A DNA stretch of 64,000 nt, taken from contig OY776131.1 in the NCBI GenBank assembly GCA_963675135.1, forward strand, positions 30,805,881 through 30,869,880. Direction: 5' to 3'. The stretch is from Galeopsis tetrahit. Its lineage: Eukaryota > Streptophyta > Magnoliopsida > Lamiales > Lamiaceae. Below the pieces are notes generated by a model. The model was not told the DNA's origin and searched no databases. It worked only from the letters and a program-made list of their open reading frames with translations. A program made the translations under genes and the position numbers. Positions 30,649 through 41,538 of this stretch are shown piece after piece (the stretch's first letter is position 1; each line of letters opens with the position of its first letter).

Positions 30649-32078
30649 TGTTAGTATAGATGTCCTAGAGACAATCACTATAAGGACGTTGTACTTGATC
30701 ATATATTCAGTTATTTAAGTATTATTGACGTCAGTAATAATATTCGGTGATACACTTATAGAATGTTATGTTTGATTGTTTGCATTTATTCTTATATGTG
30801 TTCCCATGAACCAATGATGTCATTGAGATGTGAGATCTCGATTGACTATATCATGGTTCTTAAAGTAGCCTCAATCAAGGATCATCGAGATTGGGATATC
30901 GATGATGCGATTGAGATTGGGATATCGATGATGCGATTGAAATTGGTGTGCGATCTGCATCATTTCCTTAGAGGATGTAGTGGTTTTCACAACTACGAGA
31001 TACTAAGTATCTCATGATGGATGCACGTATACTTTGAGAGTATTGGCTTGCCCAATCGAGAAACCGTTTGATGTATTCTATTTACGTGTCTACGGGAATA
31101 TCGATTTGTGGAGCAATGTAATGTCCTTCGACTTGAGGTCAATAAACGCAACATGTATGGTGTGATGGGCTTTGACCATGACCGACGCTTGCACTCCTAA
31201 CGAGGTAGATTAGGCATGTGTTGGGCACACCATAAAGTACATGTGCGCGGTAGTTGAGCCAAGAATAGGATTCATTCCTCAAATAGATTTAGAGAGAATA
31301 CTCGTCTTCTCATAACTAATTGGATCGTTAGTCATTGGCCAATGCACGTCACATTTGGAATGGTGTTCAAATGCGACAATGTGATCAATTAGTAGAATGC
31401 GATAACGTGATTAAATTATTGGAATAGACACTTCATCATGTTCTAGATTTAATCGAAGTATTCGTGAATGAAATGATCATATCATTGTGAGCTTCACATT
31501 ACAGGTTGTTGCTATTTCCTCGCAACGTACCTCACATATTGAGATTGTCTGGTTCATTGTCTAGGGTTCTGCTAAGATTGTTAGTTTGACTAATCGCTTG
31601 ATATGTGAGGGCCTATGGGTCACACAACAAGTAGTCCTAATTTACGAATTAAAGTTGGATGAATTAATTATTTGATTTGATCAAGATATTTAATTTATGG
31701 AGAAATATAGAATAATTCTATTGGATATAATTATAATTTATTTAATTAAATTAGATTTAATTAATAAGATGATATATTAGATATATCATAAATATGGTAA
31801 AATATATATTTGGGCTCAAGGCCATGTACACAGATAGGGTTTCTGTTTTACTATATAAATACCTCTAGGGTTAGAGGTTCTGAGTTGTAACATTTTATCA
31901 CTCATAATATATCTCCGGTTCTCTCTATAGATTTCTCCTAGCGAATTCTTTTAGAGAATTCTAATCTGGATCACAAGTTCGTAGACGAGGATTACGTGGA
32001 TACCGTAGTAGAGGATCTCGCATACGAATTACTGTAAGGATTATTTAACGCTTTAATTATCCTTCAATTATGTTATAC
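30649..32078 (+). mobile_element. Probable solo or truncated LTR
   Basis: It starts TGTTAGTATAGATGTCC and has the layout of a large plant LTR. A TATA box (CTATATAAATACCTC, about 31852) is followed by a leader and short hexamer repeats near 31920-31960. After about 32078 comes catatcagaaat, which may be a decayed TGGTATCAGA primer site. No second LTR or internal coding region is seen. A 27-bp tandem (gatgcgattgagattggga) lies at about 30897-30950. The ends are approximate and no TSD was found. Confidence 0.45.
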
Positions 32079-32442
32079 CGTCATATCAGAAATCTGTGTT
32101 GGTGAACAAAATTTTCAACTTTCGCTGCTACGAGCATGGTGTTCGTACCTCGAAAACCCATCAGTTTGAACTTGTGGAGTGCTTGACAAGCTTTCTCCAG
32201 CTCTAAGAAATTTGTCAAAGTGGGCCACAGTAATGCAAATCGGACGGATTTGTTGGGTTTGGGGCAGGTGAAATGGGGATGGGGTGGGTTATGCACTAAT
32301 CTTTTTTTGTGTTTAGTGTGCATATGAAACTTTCCCTCCCTCCCTCCCTTCACCACACATTTCGAGCCAACACACCCGTCAAATTGCACAGTAAATTTGA
32401 GTTTTTTTATTTGGAATAATGTTTTTTTTTTTATTATTTTGA

Positions 32443-32601
32443 ATGGAGAAGTTGTTAGATGGGGTAAAGCGGACTCAAATATTTGATGATGATGGTAAGC
32501 ATGTTGTTTGTACTACACCAGAGGTGAGGTTGGAGAATTCAAATTCTTTGACCGTGATTTGGGAGAAATCAGTGGGTAACGGCTAATTGAAGAGGTTTTC
32601 A
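32443..32601 (+). pseudogene. Duplicated gene fragment, copy 2
   Basis: This is the less damaged copy of the 159-bp segment at 30488. It starts MEKLLDGVKRTQIFDDDG and contains CTTPEVRLENSNSLTVIWEK, followed by an in-frame TAA and more open sequence. It looks like a real protein exon of a family I do not recognise. Confidence 0.5.
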
Positions 32602-32692
32602 GACTATCCTTATCGGTTCCCCTTAACAAATGTTGTTGATGTTGAAATAAGTGTTTTATAAAATGATCCAACACTAAAAGCCGAGTGTGTAA

Positions 32693-34065
32693 TTAATATT
32701 TCCAACACTTATGACAACATCCGAATTTTCCCTTCCTTTTCTCACTAACTCCGATCTTACACTTGTGTCCAATGTGAAAGGTTTCATCACAGTTGAAGCA
32801 CATTTTCTGCTTCCTCCTTTCCTCCATTTCAGCAGGTGTTAACCTCTTAGCAAGAGGTATCTTATTGCCTCCAATGACCACATTTCTCTCATAAGGTTTC
32901 ACCTCATTCTTGCTTTTATCCCCATTTTGCCACTGAGGTTTGACAGAAGGATTCCATGGAGTTTTATTATACCTTGTCCTTGTAGCTCTCTCTCTCTCTC
33001 TCTCTCTAGTATAATTTGCTCTTGTCTGATAGCTGATTGAATAGCTTCAGACAGAAATTTAGGCTGAAAACTCCTCACCATGTGACTGATCTCTTCCTTC
33101 GGTACACTGATGAAACTCATAGTATAATACTCCTCAATTTTCCATGGTACCATTGTTGTCATGAAGGATTTCAATTCCTCAAATTCCTTCACATAATCCA
33201 AAACAAAGGTGACTTGCTTCAATTTGTTGAATCTACCAATAAGGTTTTCATCCTCCACATTAATAAACCTTTTGTACACTAATCTAAGAAATTGCTCCCA
33301 AGACAAATCATCCCTCCCATCCACATAATTTTCAGCAACATCCTCCATATTAAAAGCTGCAAGTATGATCTTATCCTTGTCTGGTATTGGATTGAACAAA
33401 AAATATTTATGGCATTTTCTGATCCATGATCTAGGTTTATCTCCTTTAAACTTAGGAAAATCCATTCTAGGTTTCCTGTTTTGATTAAAGAGTTCACTAG
33501 ATCTAGTGGTAATATTCATCTCAACATTCTTATTCCACTCAATCACCGCAGTCTCCAAATCTAGAGTAGAAATATGAGGAAGTTTAGTTTCATACCTCTT
33601 AACTGAGTGATTTACCACTTTTGGTATAGCTCTAGCTCCGGATCGTTCAACTGAAAGAGTATCCGAGCTTTTAGGAGCACCAATCCCTCCTGATTGAAAC
33701 AACCGAGCTTGAGGAGGTGGTGTTGGCTACAATCCAGTACCAATTTTATTTGGCGAAACTTCCCTTGGTACTCTGATATTAACCTCACCAATCCTCACAC
33801 CTTCTACCTCGTCATTCTCCACCATAAGAGCTTTTCCTTTGTTAGAGCTAAGATGCTTAAACAATTCAGCCAGTTGCTCTCTCAGCAACTCTAATTCTCT
33901 CGCTTGATCCTTCGTCTGCTGATCAAAGCCCTTAAGCAACTCATTCCTTCCCTCCACTTGATCCTTCTGCAGATCATCCATCTGTTCTTCGATCGACACC
34001 ACTCGAGCTTCAACTAAATCAAATTGTGATTCCAATTGACTGATCTGATCTATATTCGACACCAT
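32693..34065 (-). pseudogene. Truncated Gypsy gag with stop and frameshift
   Basis: Gag starts MVSNIDQISQLESQ at 34065 with a coiled-coil N-terminus. It is interrupted by TAG at 33727-33729, continues in frame with the gag domain (WIRKCHKYFLFNPI, DLSWEQFLRLVYKRF) to 32899, and then shifts frame. The frameshift lies at or near a (GA)n microsatellite (about 32987-33008 on the plus strand). Beyond it, the other frame carries LAKRLTPAEMEERRKQK and the zinc knuckle CFNCDETFHIGHKC, typical of Ty3/Gypsy gag. Everything 3' of the knuckle (protease, RT, integrase) is missing. A primer-binding site and LTR lie immediately upstream. Confidence 0.85.
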
Positions 34066-34091
34066 GATTCACACAGCTAGCATGATAACTT

Positions 34092-34104
34092 GGCTCTGAT
34101 ACCA
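34092..34104 (-). other. Primer-binding site of the truncated Gypsy
   Basis: TGGTATCAGAGCC on the minus strand, complementary to the 3' end of initiator tRNA-Met, lies one base from the LTR end. Confidence 0.85.
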
Positions 34105-34105
34105 C

Positions 34106-34412
34106 TGAAACGCTTAAGGTAAGCGATTCAAAACTCGCGAACAATTTTAGTAGAAATGGGGAAAAAGTTGAAGAGAAATTGGAGGGATAAAGACGTTTAT
34201 TCTCATATATGATAGTTCTGAAACCAAATGGGTTGGGTCATGGGTTTATATAGACCCGACCAACGCCACAAAAACAGTACAAAGTCGCATACGCGACTTT
34301 ATTAAATCACAAACATCAATTATAAACGCCCTAGTTAATACACCATGCTAATACACCCACATATACAACATCACTCCCTTCGTCTTCTTCAACTGAACGT
34401 GAATTTTTAACA
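34106..34412 (-). mobile_element. LTR of the truncated Gypsy element
   Basis: On the minus strand it would run from TGTTAAAAATTC to CGTTTCA, with CTATATAAACCC (about 34232) as TATA box. The outer end is set by the TG...CA rule only; no partner LTR or TSD is available. Confidence 0.55.
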
Positions 34413-34751
34413 ATGGACTGTAGGAGGGCGGCGAGCGGGCGGGTGGAGCAGGCGGAGCGGTGGCCGTGGAGGAAGAACGCAGTGGAACCCAGCGGCTGCC
34501 GCCGAGACAAAGGTGGGCGACGCCTCACTGTGTGTAGATCGCACACAGTGATTGTGTGGAATTAGGGTTCAGGGGTTGACTAGGTTTTTGAGAGAATATG
34601 GGGGAGGAGATGATTTGAAAGAAGAGAGAGATGTGTTTCACCGTGTAAAATGATGTAGGGTAATTTTTAAATTTTAACCCTCAATCTGTACCTAATAGTA
34701 ATAGAATTTGAAGCTTGTATATAATTGTAATATGGTCTTGAAAAATGACTC
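34413..34751. other. Short GC-rich island, unassigned
   Basis: 34414-34560 is GC-rich (gcggcgagcgggcgggtgg) and followed by attagggttcagggg, which is leader-like. A 71-codon minus-strand frame (34331-34546) and a short plus-strand frame are open. Neither is recognised. Confidence 0.3.
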
Positions 34752-34754
34752 TAA

Positions 34755-34992
34755 GGTTGTGTTTGGATGACGGAATTTGATTTGAGGAGGTATTTCAAAT
34801 AAAAGGGTTAAAAATAGATGGATTTCAAATGACATGGTTTTAGTGAAGATTTAAAATCCTCTCAATTTTAACTAAAAAGTGTGTGAACAAAAATCTTAAT
34901 ATTTGAAATCCATTCATAATCCAAACAAGTGGAGTGAATTTGGATGGTGGATTTAAAATCCATAAATCAAATCCCTTCGTCCAAATGGAGCC
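34755..34992. mobile_element. Tourist-like MITE
   Basis: The 238-bp element has a 3-bp TSD TAA (34752-34754 and 34993-34995). The left TIR starts GGTTGTGTTTGGATGA; the right in reverse starts GGCTCCATTTGGACGA. Both continue to GGATTTGATTT or a close variant. TAA/TTA duplication and GG-type TIRs fit PIF/Harbinger (Tourist) MITEs. Confidence 0.82.
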
Positions 34993-34995
34993 TAA

Positions 34996-35885
34996 GAATA
35001 AATAAACTCAAAGATTAATACTATTAACTAACTACTAAGAGAAAGAAAAGTGAGAAGGAACACAGTGAACACACAATTAATATATATGGTCACACTCAAT
35101 AAGTTTATGGATGCATCAATATGATAACAACAAAGAAAATAACAAAACTGATGCAATATCATGTTGGTTTCTTCCTCAATTCTCTATTCATTTAATTTTC
35201 TAAATATTAATTTTAATCTTCAAGTTGATTATATTATTAGTTCAAAAAAATACAACTTTAAAAACCGGTAACAAACTAGATATGGTTACAAAAACAATGA
35301 ACACACAACAAAATAATCTTAGTTACTATGAACCAGATTAAGGGGCTAAAAGTGATCATGCAATCTCCATAAAAAAATTTACTTTATGTATTCCACATTT
35401 TACCTTTTATTAAATTCAATTAAATAATCATGACCACATATAACAAGAGGTGTAAATTTTGCTTACCTCATCATACCATATTGAAAAAGTTTCATCATCA
35501 CCATAAAAAACACTAATCCATAAATTTGTCAGCTAGCAATCCATACAGATATTATTACACAAAATGATGCACAAAAGTTTATCTACATATCATCGAGCCC
35601 ATCTACCATGAGGTTTAAACATGAAACAACTGATCACGAACAAAATCTAAATAACAAAAATCATATGTTATAAATGAATTAAAGACAAAGGAAACAGAAG
35701 TGAGATCATACAATGTTGATTTCTACTAGACATTTCAAAGTGAGAATAAAGATGGTCTATTAAGTTTGATACATACTCCACTATTGCAAAAGCTCTCAGG
35801 CCCATTTTATAGCCTCTTGTTTGAAATAATCTCCAAAACTAAAATTTCAAAAACACATTCCAAAATTTAACTACTGCTGCTTGTA
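34996..35885. other. AT-rich spacer
   Basis: No gene or element recognised. It may be the 3' flank of the minus-strand host-like gene that ends at 35886. Confidence 0.5.
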
Positions 35886-36962
35886 CTAAATAAAAATTTC
35901 ATCTGGCTCTTGAATAGGAGTGTTCAAAAAAAAACTCGGACCGAAAAAAAGATTGGAACCGGACCGGACCGACTGGTTAGTTTCCAGTCCGGTCTCCGGT
36001 CCGGCAAATTTTGGATTCCGGTCCGGACCGGTTTGGACTGGAATTTTTATTTTTTTATTTATTTTTATATTTTTTTACTAATTAACTCTCATTTATTTTT
36101 CAAAACCAAGTAATTGGTGAGAATGTGTTGAGATCTATTACATTTTTTGCAAATATATAATTTAACAAACATATTTAATTTAATTTTAGGGTCAAAAGAT
36201 CATTAATAATAATGTAAAAAAAATTCAAATGAAGAGCAAACATTTTAATTTTTATACACAAATTCATCAATCTTGTTCTTGCTTCCATAAACTTGAAAAA
36301 ATATTTTAAAAAATAATAAAAAAATATTCGGTCCAAACCAGGACCGGACCGAAATTTACCGGTCCGGTCTCCAGTCTGCCCTTTAGCATACATTCCGATC
36401 CCGGTCCAAACCGGTCCCGGTCCGGTTTTGGACCGGTGCACACCCCTACTCTTGAATAAGGTGACAACCTATGCTGTCAAAATGTTGCATGGTACTATCC
36501 AACCCATTAAGAAAATTCCTTAAAACAGTATCATCTTCTAAGACATCATTGACATTCAACTCTCCTACCAACTTTTCATATGTTTTCTTGTATCGAGCAT
36601 CAGCAGCTGCTCTTAAAGCATCCCACGAAACTCTTTCACCATGTTTCAATTTCAACACCTCCGGAAGGATGGATTTATATAAGCTAAGCAAAGCTCCAAA
36701 AAATTTCATCGGATGCAAGGGTGGGTCATGGTCCTGAACCTGGGCAGGGCCTGAACTTGGGCGGGGCCTAGCCGAGGCCTGAACCTGGTCCTGGTGCGGG
36801 TCCGGGGGCGGGGGCTGGACCATTTCATAAGTGTCGTCCTCAGTAATACCTGGAAATAATTTTAAAATTTTTAAATATCATAATTGTAAATTTTTTTAAT
36901 TTACAATTACCAATTCGGCGCCCGAATCGCAAATCTCCCAAGGCCATATTCGCAAATTCCAT
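35886..36962 (-). pseudogene. Host-like gene split by a hAT MITE
   Basis: On the minus strand, exon A (36962-36911, starting MEFANMALGDLRFGRRIG) is joined by a GT-AG intron to exon B (from 36849, ITEDDTYEMVQPPPP). Exon B has a Pro/Gln-rich spacer and a helical charged domain (SWDALRAAADARYKKTYEKL, VLRNFLNGLDSTMQHF). The hAT MITE at 35915-36448 interrupts exon B near the C-terminus. If the MITE and one TSD copy are ignored, the frame continues seven codons to a stop at 35886-35888, for 158 codons in all (474 bases). Frame agreement across both the intron and the insertion argues for a real gene. More 5' exons may lie at 37130-37330. The family is not recognised. Confidence 0.55.
35915..36448. 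mobile_element. Non-autonomous hAT (TAGGGGTG-type) element
   Basis: The 8-bp TSD CTCTTGAA (35907-35914 and 36449-36456) flanks ends TAGGAGTGTTCA and, in reverse, TAGGGGTGTGCACC. Both ends are packed with CCGGACCGG/CCGGTCCGG palindromes (about 35935-36035 and 36330-36437). The 534-bp element has no transposase. Confidence 0.92.
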
Positions 36963-37481
36963 TAACGTTATCTTCCTGAGAAATCTCGTCCGGCATACTC
37001 TTGATTTATAATTAACAATTTTTTATGGAGCCCAGTGTTTAATGAAGCAAATCGATTTCCTTGGAAAACTACAAAAACAAATTTAAAATTTAAAATAAAA
37101 AATTATTAAAAATAAATAAAATTGTTACCTACTCACAAATTGTTTTGGTTGTATTCAATGCGTCCAATATGCAGTTAGTGAAATCAATTGTCTCCTGCCT
37201 CAAGCCCACTTGCATATCATCATAAAAATTTGATAACGTATTCATTGGGCAATGGTGTGCAAACTGTCAATAATTGTCGACTTGCATCATTTTCATTAAC
37301 CATTGAAGATGGAACTTCAATAACACTGAATTTCGGTTTAATAAAGACAAACAATAGAATGAATCAAGATTTCCATAAAATAAGGGAATTTCAGTTTAAT
37401 AAAGACAAACAATAGAATAAGAGATGCAAATATAATAAGATCTAATCAAAACACTTAATGTTACAATTAGTTCTAGTCTCA
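36963..37481. other. Possible 5' exon region of the split host-like gene
   Basis: On the minus strand about 37130-37330 shows broken open stretches such as NFYDDMQVGLRQETIDFTNC and MVNENDASRQLL in two frames. They could be damaged upstream exons of the gene at 35886-36962. I could not join them by splice sites. The rest is AT-rich up to the CACTA insertion point. Confidence 0.3.
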
Positions 37482-37499
37482 CACTACAAAAACGCGCGA

Positions 37500-37925
37500 T
37501 TTTGCCGACGGAAGTATACCGACGGATTACCTTTCCGTCGGCTATACCGACAGAATTGAAAGTCAGAAGACTCTGCCGACGGAATTCAATTTCCGTCGGC
37601 TTTCCCGACGGAATGCTAACGAAAATGCCGACGGACACACATAACTCTCTACACGGTGTCATTTTTGGGTCACCGGCCGACGGATTTTTCAGTCGGTATT
37701 GTAAATTAGGGTTACCGACGGATATTTTCCGTCGGTAACCGCGCCATATTATTGGCCCCTCGCGTGATAATTTTAAACGGGCGCGGAATAATTTAAATTC
37801 GCCCTTACCGACGGAAAATTTCGTCGGTAACCGACCCGCCTTTACTAACCGCCTCTTGACCGACTCCCAAAATTTAATGTGGTCATTACTGACGGAAATT
37901 TCCGTCGGTAAAGGCAATTTTTTTT
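37500..37925. repeat. CACTA 5' subterminal array
   Basis: At least a dozen CCGACGG or CCGTCGG motifs lie in both orientations within 430 bp. In En/Spm-type elements such motifs bind the TNPA-type protein. A leader-like tract (tttctctttcgagagaaag) follows at 37951-37974. Confidence 0.85.
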
Positions 37926-38067
37926 TGTATATAATCTGCACACAGATTACTCTTTCTCTTTCGAGAGAAAGAAAAAAACTCCCTGTTTCTATCGTTCGTG
38001 TTCGTTCGTCTTCATCGCGCGAAGAGGCTCTACCGAGGTGATCTCTCGATTAGAAAATCTATACGGT

Positions 38068-38193
38068 ACGCTTTCTTAATTTGTTAGTAATTAATTTTTA
38101 AGTTATATTGTAATGCCTATAATTATGAATACGCTTTCTTAATTTGTTAGTAATTAATTTTTAAGTTATATTGTAATGCCTATAATTATGAAT
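38068..38193. repeat. 63-bp tandem duplication
   Basis: Positions 38068-38130 and 38131-38193 are an essentially perfect head-to-tail duplication in the leader/intron region upstream of the TNPA-like gene. Degenerate AT repeats (ttaaaataggaaattattgat) follow at about 38560-38850. Confidence 0.9.
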
Positions 38194-38910
38194 TAAATTG
38201 CATGTGTTAATTTAATTTGTTATATAGATTAATATGAAATTGTTTGTAGTTGATGTATATAGTTAATTAGTTTGCATGTATGTAGTTGATATATCTAATT
38301 AATTAGTTGATATTGTACGTGGATAATTGCCTATATATAGTTGATGTATATAGTTATTTATAATAAATTGATGTGATTTGTTAAGATCGATATTGCATGT
38401 TTTGCATAATTGATGTTATATATATAGTGAATATTATTGTTTAATTTGCATATACGTTGGAGTGGAGTTAATTACATAATTAAATTATGATATTGTACGT
38501 TATAATTAGCTAGATTAATATTGTTGATTTACTAATTATGAAATTATTGATTAAATTAGGGGCTTTGTTAATTATATTAGGAAATTGTTATTTTAAAGTT
38601 AGAAAATTGTTACTAAATTTATTAGGTTATAGATTGTTAATTAAAATAGAAAATTGTTAATTAAAATTGGAAATTATTGATTAAATTAGTTATTGTTGAA
38701 TAAAATAGGAAATTATTTATTAAAATAGGTTATTATTGATTAAATTAGGTATTGTTGATTGAATAAAAAATTATTTATTAAAATAGGTTATTATTTAGGG
38801 ATTAAATTTTAATTTATTAGATTATTTTTTTTATTAAATTAAGAAATTTATTATTAATTAATTAGTATTATATATATATATTTATTAATTTGAATGTTTA
38901 AATTAAATAG

Positions 38911-40531
38911 ATGACTGGAGATGGTGCTGGTGGCTCTGGTGGCTCGGGATCTCACGGGGCCTCCGGGTCACGTAGCCGATCGAGGAAGAGCCGAGCCACA
39001 CTTAGACCCGAGGCGCCGCCTATACTGCCTCGGACACCATTGTCGTCGCCTCCGCCACCCATTCCACACCCGTGGCCTCCGCTGTCGTCTCAGTCGTCTG
39101 CCCGGGAGCATCCTGCTGTTCCTGCTCGGGATGGCCGGCAGCCCGTTTGGGTCAATAGAGGAGTGTAAGTAATTAAATACTTTTATTGTTGAATAATTAA
39201 TAATTAATTTCGCATTCGTTTTAATTTATAATGTGTTTTGTTTGTTAATTAATGTCACAGATTGTTACCTGGTAACGAGGTCTCCAGGGCATGCACGATT
39301 GCTTTTGGCTCTTTACCGATCTCTGCGAGTGCAATTACCTGGTCGAAGGTCCCAAAACAAAAAAAGTGGGCGTACTTCGAGGAATTTCAGGTAGTAATTA
39401 ATTACTTAATTATTTAATTAATGTTTGTTAATTTGTTCAATAATAAACAATTTATTATATGTGCAGAAACATGCCAAATGGGATCGTGATATGTACTCAG
39501 ACCAGGCTATGTTCAAGTATTTCAGTAAATCGGCGCAAGAGCGGTATAAAGATTTAATGTACGAATGGAGAATGGCATGGCGGAGCGATGGGACGACGCA
39601 GAGCTTGGGTAAGGATGCTAATGATGTTGTGTTGTGGGATTCATTGACGAGGGAGTTGTTGGATCCTGCGTACATCAGGAAGTGTGAGATTGCTAAGGCC
39701 AACCGGAGATCCGACGTTGGGGGTGGGATGTCCGGGCATCGGGGTGGAGCCCGGTCCATCCTTGAGCGGTCGATGGTCATTGTAAGTGTTTATTAATTTT
39801 TTAATTAATTTCAATAAACTTAATTATTTAGTATATATATTACATAAATTTAATTATTAGGAACAGGAGACGGGGCGTGTACCCACTCACTTGGACCGGA
39901 TGAGCATTGCTCATCCGTTTAACGAGAGTACACAACAATTCACATACGGGCGCACAACTAACCTCCACGTAAGTAATAAAATTGTTTAATTAAATACATT
40001 TTTTTATAGTTTATTCTATTAATTTAAAATTATTAATTAATTATGTAGTTGGAGATGAACCGGAGGATGGCCGAGATCGGAACTCAAGTCGACCCTACTC
40101 AAGCCGGAACCAGCAGTGTCCCTACAGTCGAGGAGGTGGACCGGGCTTATTTGGAAGTTGCCCCCACCACCCGCGGACGAGTTCTGGGCCTTGGTCGTAT
40201 GAGCGCTGATGTCAGGTCCGGCGCTGGTCCGTCCCAGACGGTATCGCAGGGTTCCGTATCTTCCACCCCAACTCCTGATATGATGGCACAATTCAACCAT
40301 TACATCCATGTGATGCATATGAATATGGGTCGAGAGTTGGGGTGGTCGGATGAGAGGATCGAGGAGGTTTATCAGAGAACCATGCAAGCTCCTCCACCGA
40401 CGGCCAACGTGAACGTGCCTGTTCCCCTAGCCCCCTCAGCCCATGTCCCGACCATGCAGGATGATGACATCATGGGTCAGCAGTTCGTTGGCAACGATGA
40501 TGACCTTGATATATACCTCTATGGTGATTGA
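38911..40531 (+). CDS. TNPA-like CACTA protein (Transposase_24-type), five exons
   Basis: Exons by GT-AG and frame are 38911-39164, 39261-39390, 39467-39781, 39861-39968 and 40049-40531. They sum to 1290 bases (429 residues and a stop) with no break. The N-terminus is Gly/Ser/Arg-rich then Pro-rich. Exons 2-3 carry KKWAYFEEFQ, KHAKWDRDMYSDQAMFKYF and YKDLMYEWRMAW, which fit the plant En/Spm-associated family Transposase_24. Exon 5 opens LEMNRRMAEIGTQVD and ends in an acidic tail. By analogy with En/Spm TNPA it should bind the subterminal CCGTCGG motifs and assist transposition. All junctions keep frame, so this gene appears intact while the neighbouring transposase is broken. The 3' flank (40560-40670) has 25-30 bp tandem repeats. 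Confidence 0.8.
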
Positions 40532-40700
40532 GTGACTTTGAACAATTTGTTTTTTTTTTTTATGTGTTGAACAATTTTATTTTTATGTCTCGTACAACTA
40601 TTTACTTTTATGTCTCGTAGAACTATTTATTTTTATCTGCATTATTGTTGAACTATTTACTTTTATGTTTAAGTATTAGTTGTTTAATTTTAGTTATGTG

Positions 40701-40736
40701 TGTTTTATGTGTTAAGAATGTGTATATTAATTTTAG
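40701..40736 (+). repeat. 36-bp direct repeat, left copy
   Basis: tgttttatgtgttaagaatg and the following 16 bases recur at 41583-41618 with one or two differences. The two copies bracket the antisense GRF gene. The left copy lies in the 3' flank of the TNPA-like gene. Confidence 0.8.
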
Positions 40737-41012
40737 TTATGTTTTATGTGTGATTTTGGATGTTATCTGTATTGGATCTTCATTTATGTTTGAATGTACT
40801 CTGTTTTTTCATGTTTGTGTTTATGTGAATGTGAATGTGAATGTGATGGGAGACTCTATGTGATAGATAAACAACATTTTCATTGAAAATTGCCTTGAAG
40901 AAAGGCTGTTGTTGCGGTTACATTACATGCATACACTTAGCATTACATAAACTTAGCAATACATATTAGAGGCATAAATTTAGCAATACATATTAGAGAC
41001 ATAAACTTAGGA

Positions 41013-41453
41013 TTACATCCAGCCTATAAATTTGAACATATAGGGTAGAACACAGAATATTATGGCCATGATAAGAAAGTTCCTCTGCTTCTTTAGCTCT
41101 TGAACTTGTCCAGCTTGAAATTCTACTTCTGATGTTAGGTGGTCAGATGAATCCTTATAGATTTCACCAACTACTTTTGCATTATTCAGCTTGTTGTTGA
41201 GCTCTTGATTTTCAAGCAAAAGTGAGTTAATTCTCCTCACCATGCCCAGAAACATTCTGTGTGAACACGTTCCTTGTCCGCGGATTTCGTGTTCATCGGC
41301 CCAAACAAAAAAGGAGCATCCAAGACCACTTAGTGAATCTGGGCAAGTATAAAATAGTCTACCTCTGCTTTTTTCTTGCTTCGAAATGCACACACGAGCT
41401 TCTTTTCCACAATGGCATACCACAATTTTCATGGATGTGGAAGATGAAGACAT
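41013..41453 (-). CDS. GRF-type zinc-finger membrane-anchored protein
   Basis: This 146-residue minus-strand ORF starts MSSSSTSMKIVVCHCGKEA. Residues about 13-55 match a GRF zinc finger: CHCG, then RLFYTCPDS, then GCSFFVWADE, so the zinc ligands are Cys and the aromatic core is intact. A coiled coil follows (INSLLLENQELNNKLNN), and the C-terminus is a hydrophobic segment (FLIMAIIFCVLPYMF) that could be a tail anchor. GRF fingers bind nucleic acid in several DNA-repair proteins; small plant proteins of this layout are of unknown function. The gene has its own TATA box and sits between the TNPA-like and TNPD-like genes in the opposite orientation. The frame is intact. It may be a captured host gene or a regular passenger of this CACTA family. 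Confidence 0.75.
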   Translation of the reverse strand: MSSSSTSMKIVVCHCGKEARVCISKQEKSRGRLFYTCPDSLSGLGCSFFVWADEHEIRGQGTCSHRMFLGMVRRINSLLLENQELNNKLNNAKVVGEIYKDSSDHLTSEVEFQAGQVQELKKQRNFLIMAIIFCVLPYMFKFIGWM

Positions 41454-41522
41454 GAATTTCTGTATTTTTTTGTTTTTTGATGTTTGTTAAGAAGTAGGTT
41501 GTTTTGAGTGTGGTTGGAGTGT

Positions 41523-41531
41523 GTATATATA
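41523..41531 (-). promoter_or_regulatory. TATA box of the GRF gene
   Basis: On the minus strand CTATATATACACAC lies about 75 bp upstream of the ATG at 41453, with a CA/AAC-rich leader between. Position and strand fit a Pol II promoter. Confidence 0.6.
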
Positions 41532-41538
41532 GAGGTGC

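Noticed and set aside
32081..32389. 102-codon minus-strand frame
   Set aside because: Overlaps the end of the LTR-like block, unusual composition and no recognisable motif; not supported as a gene.
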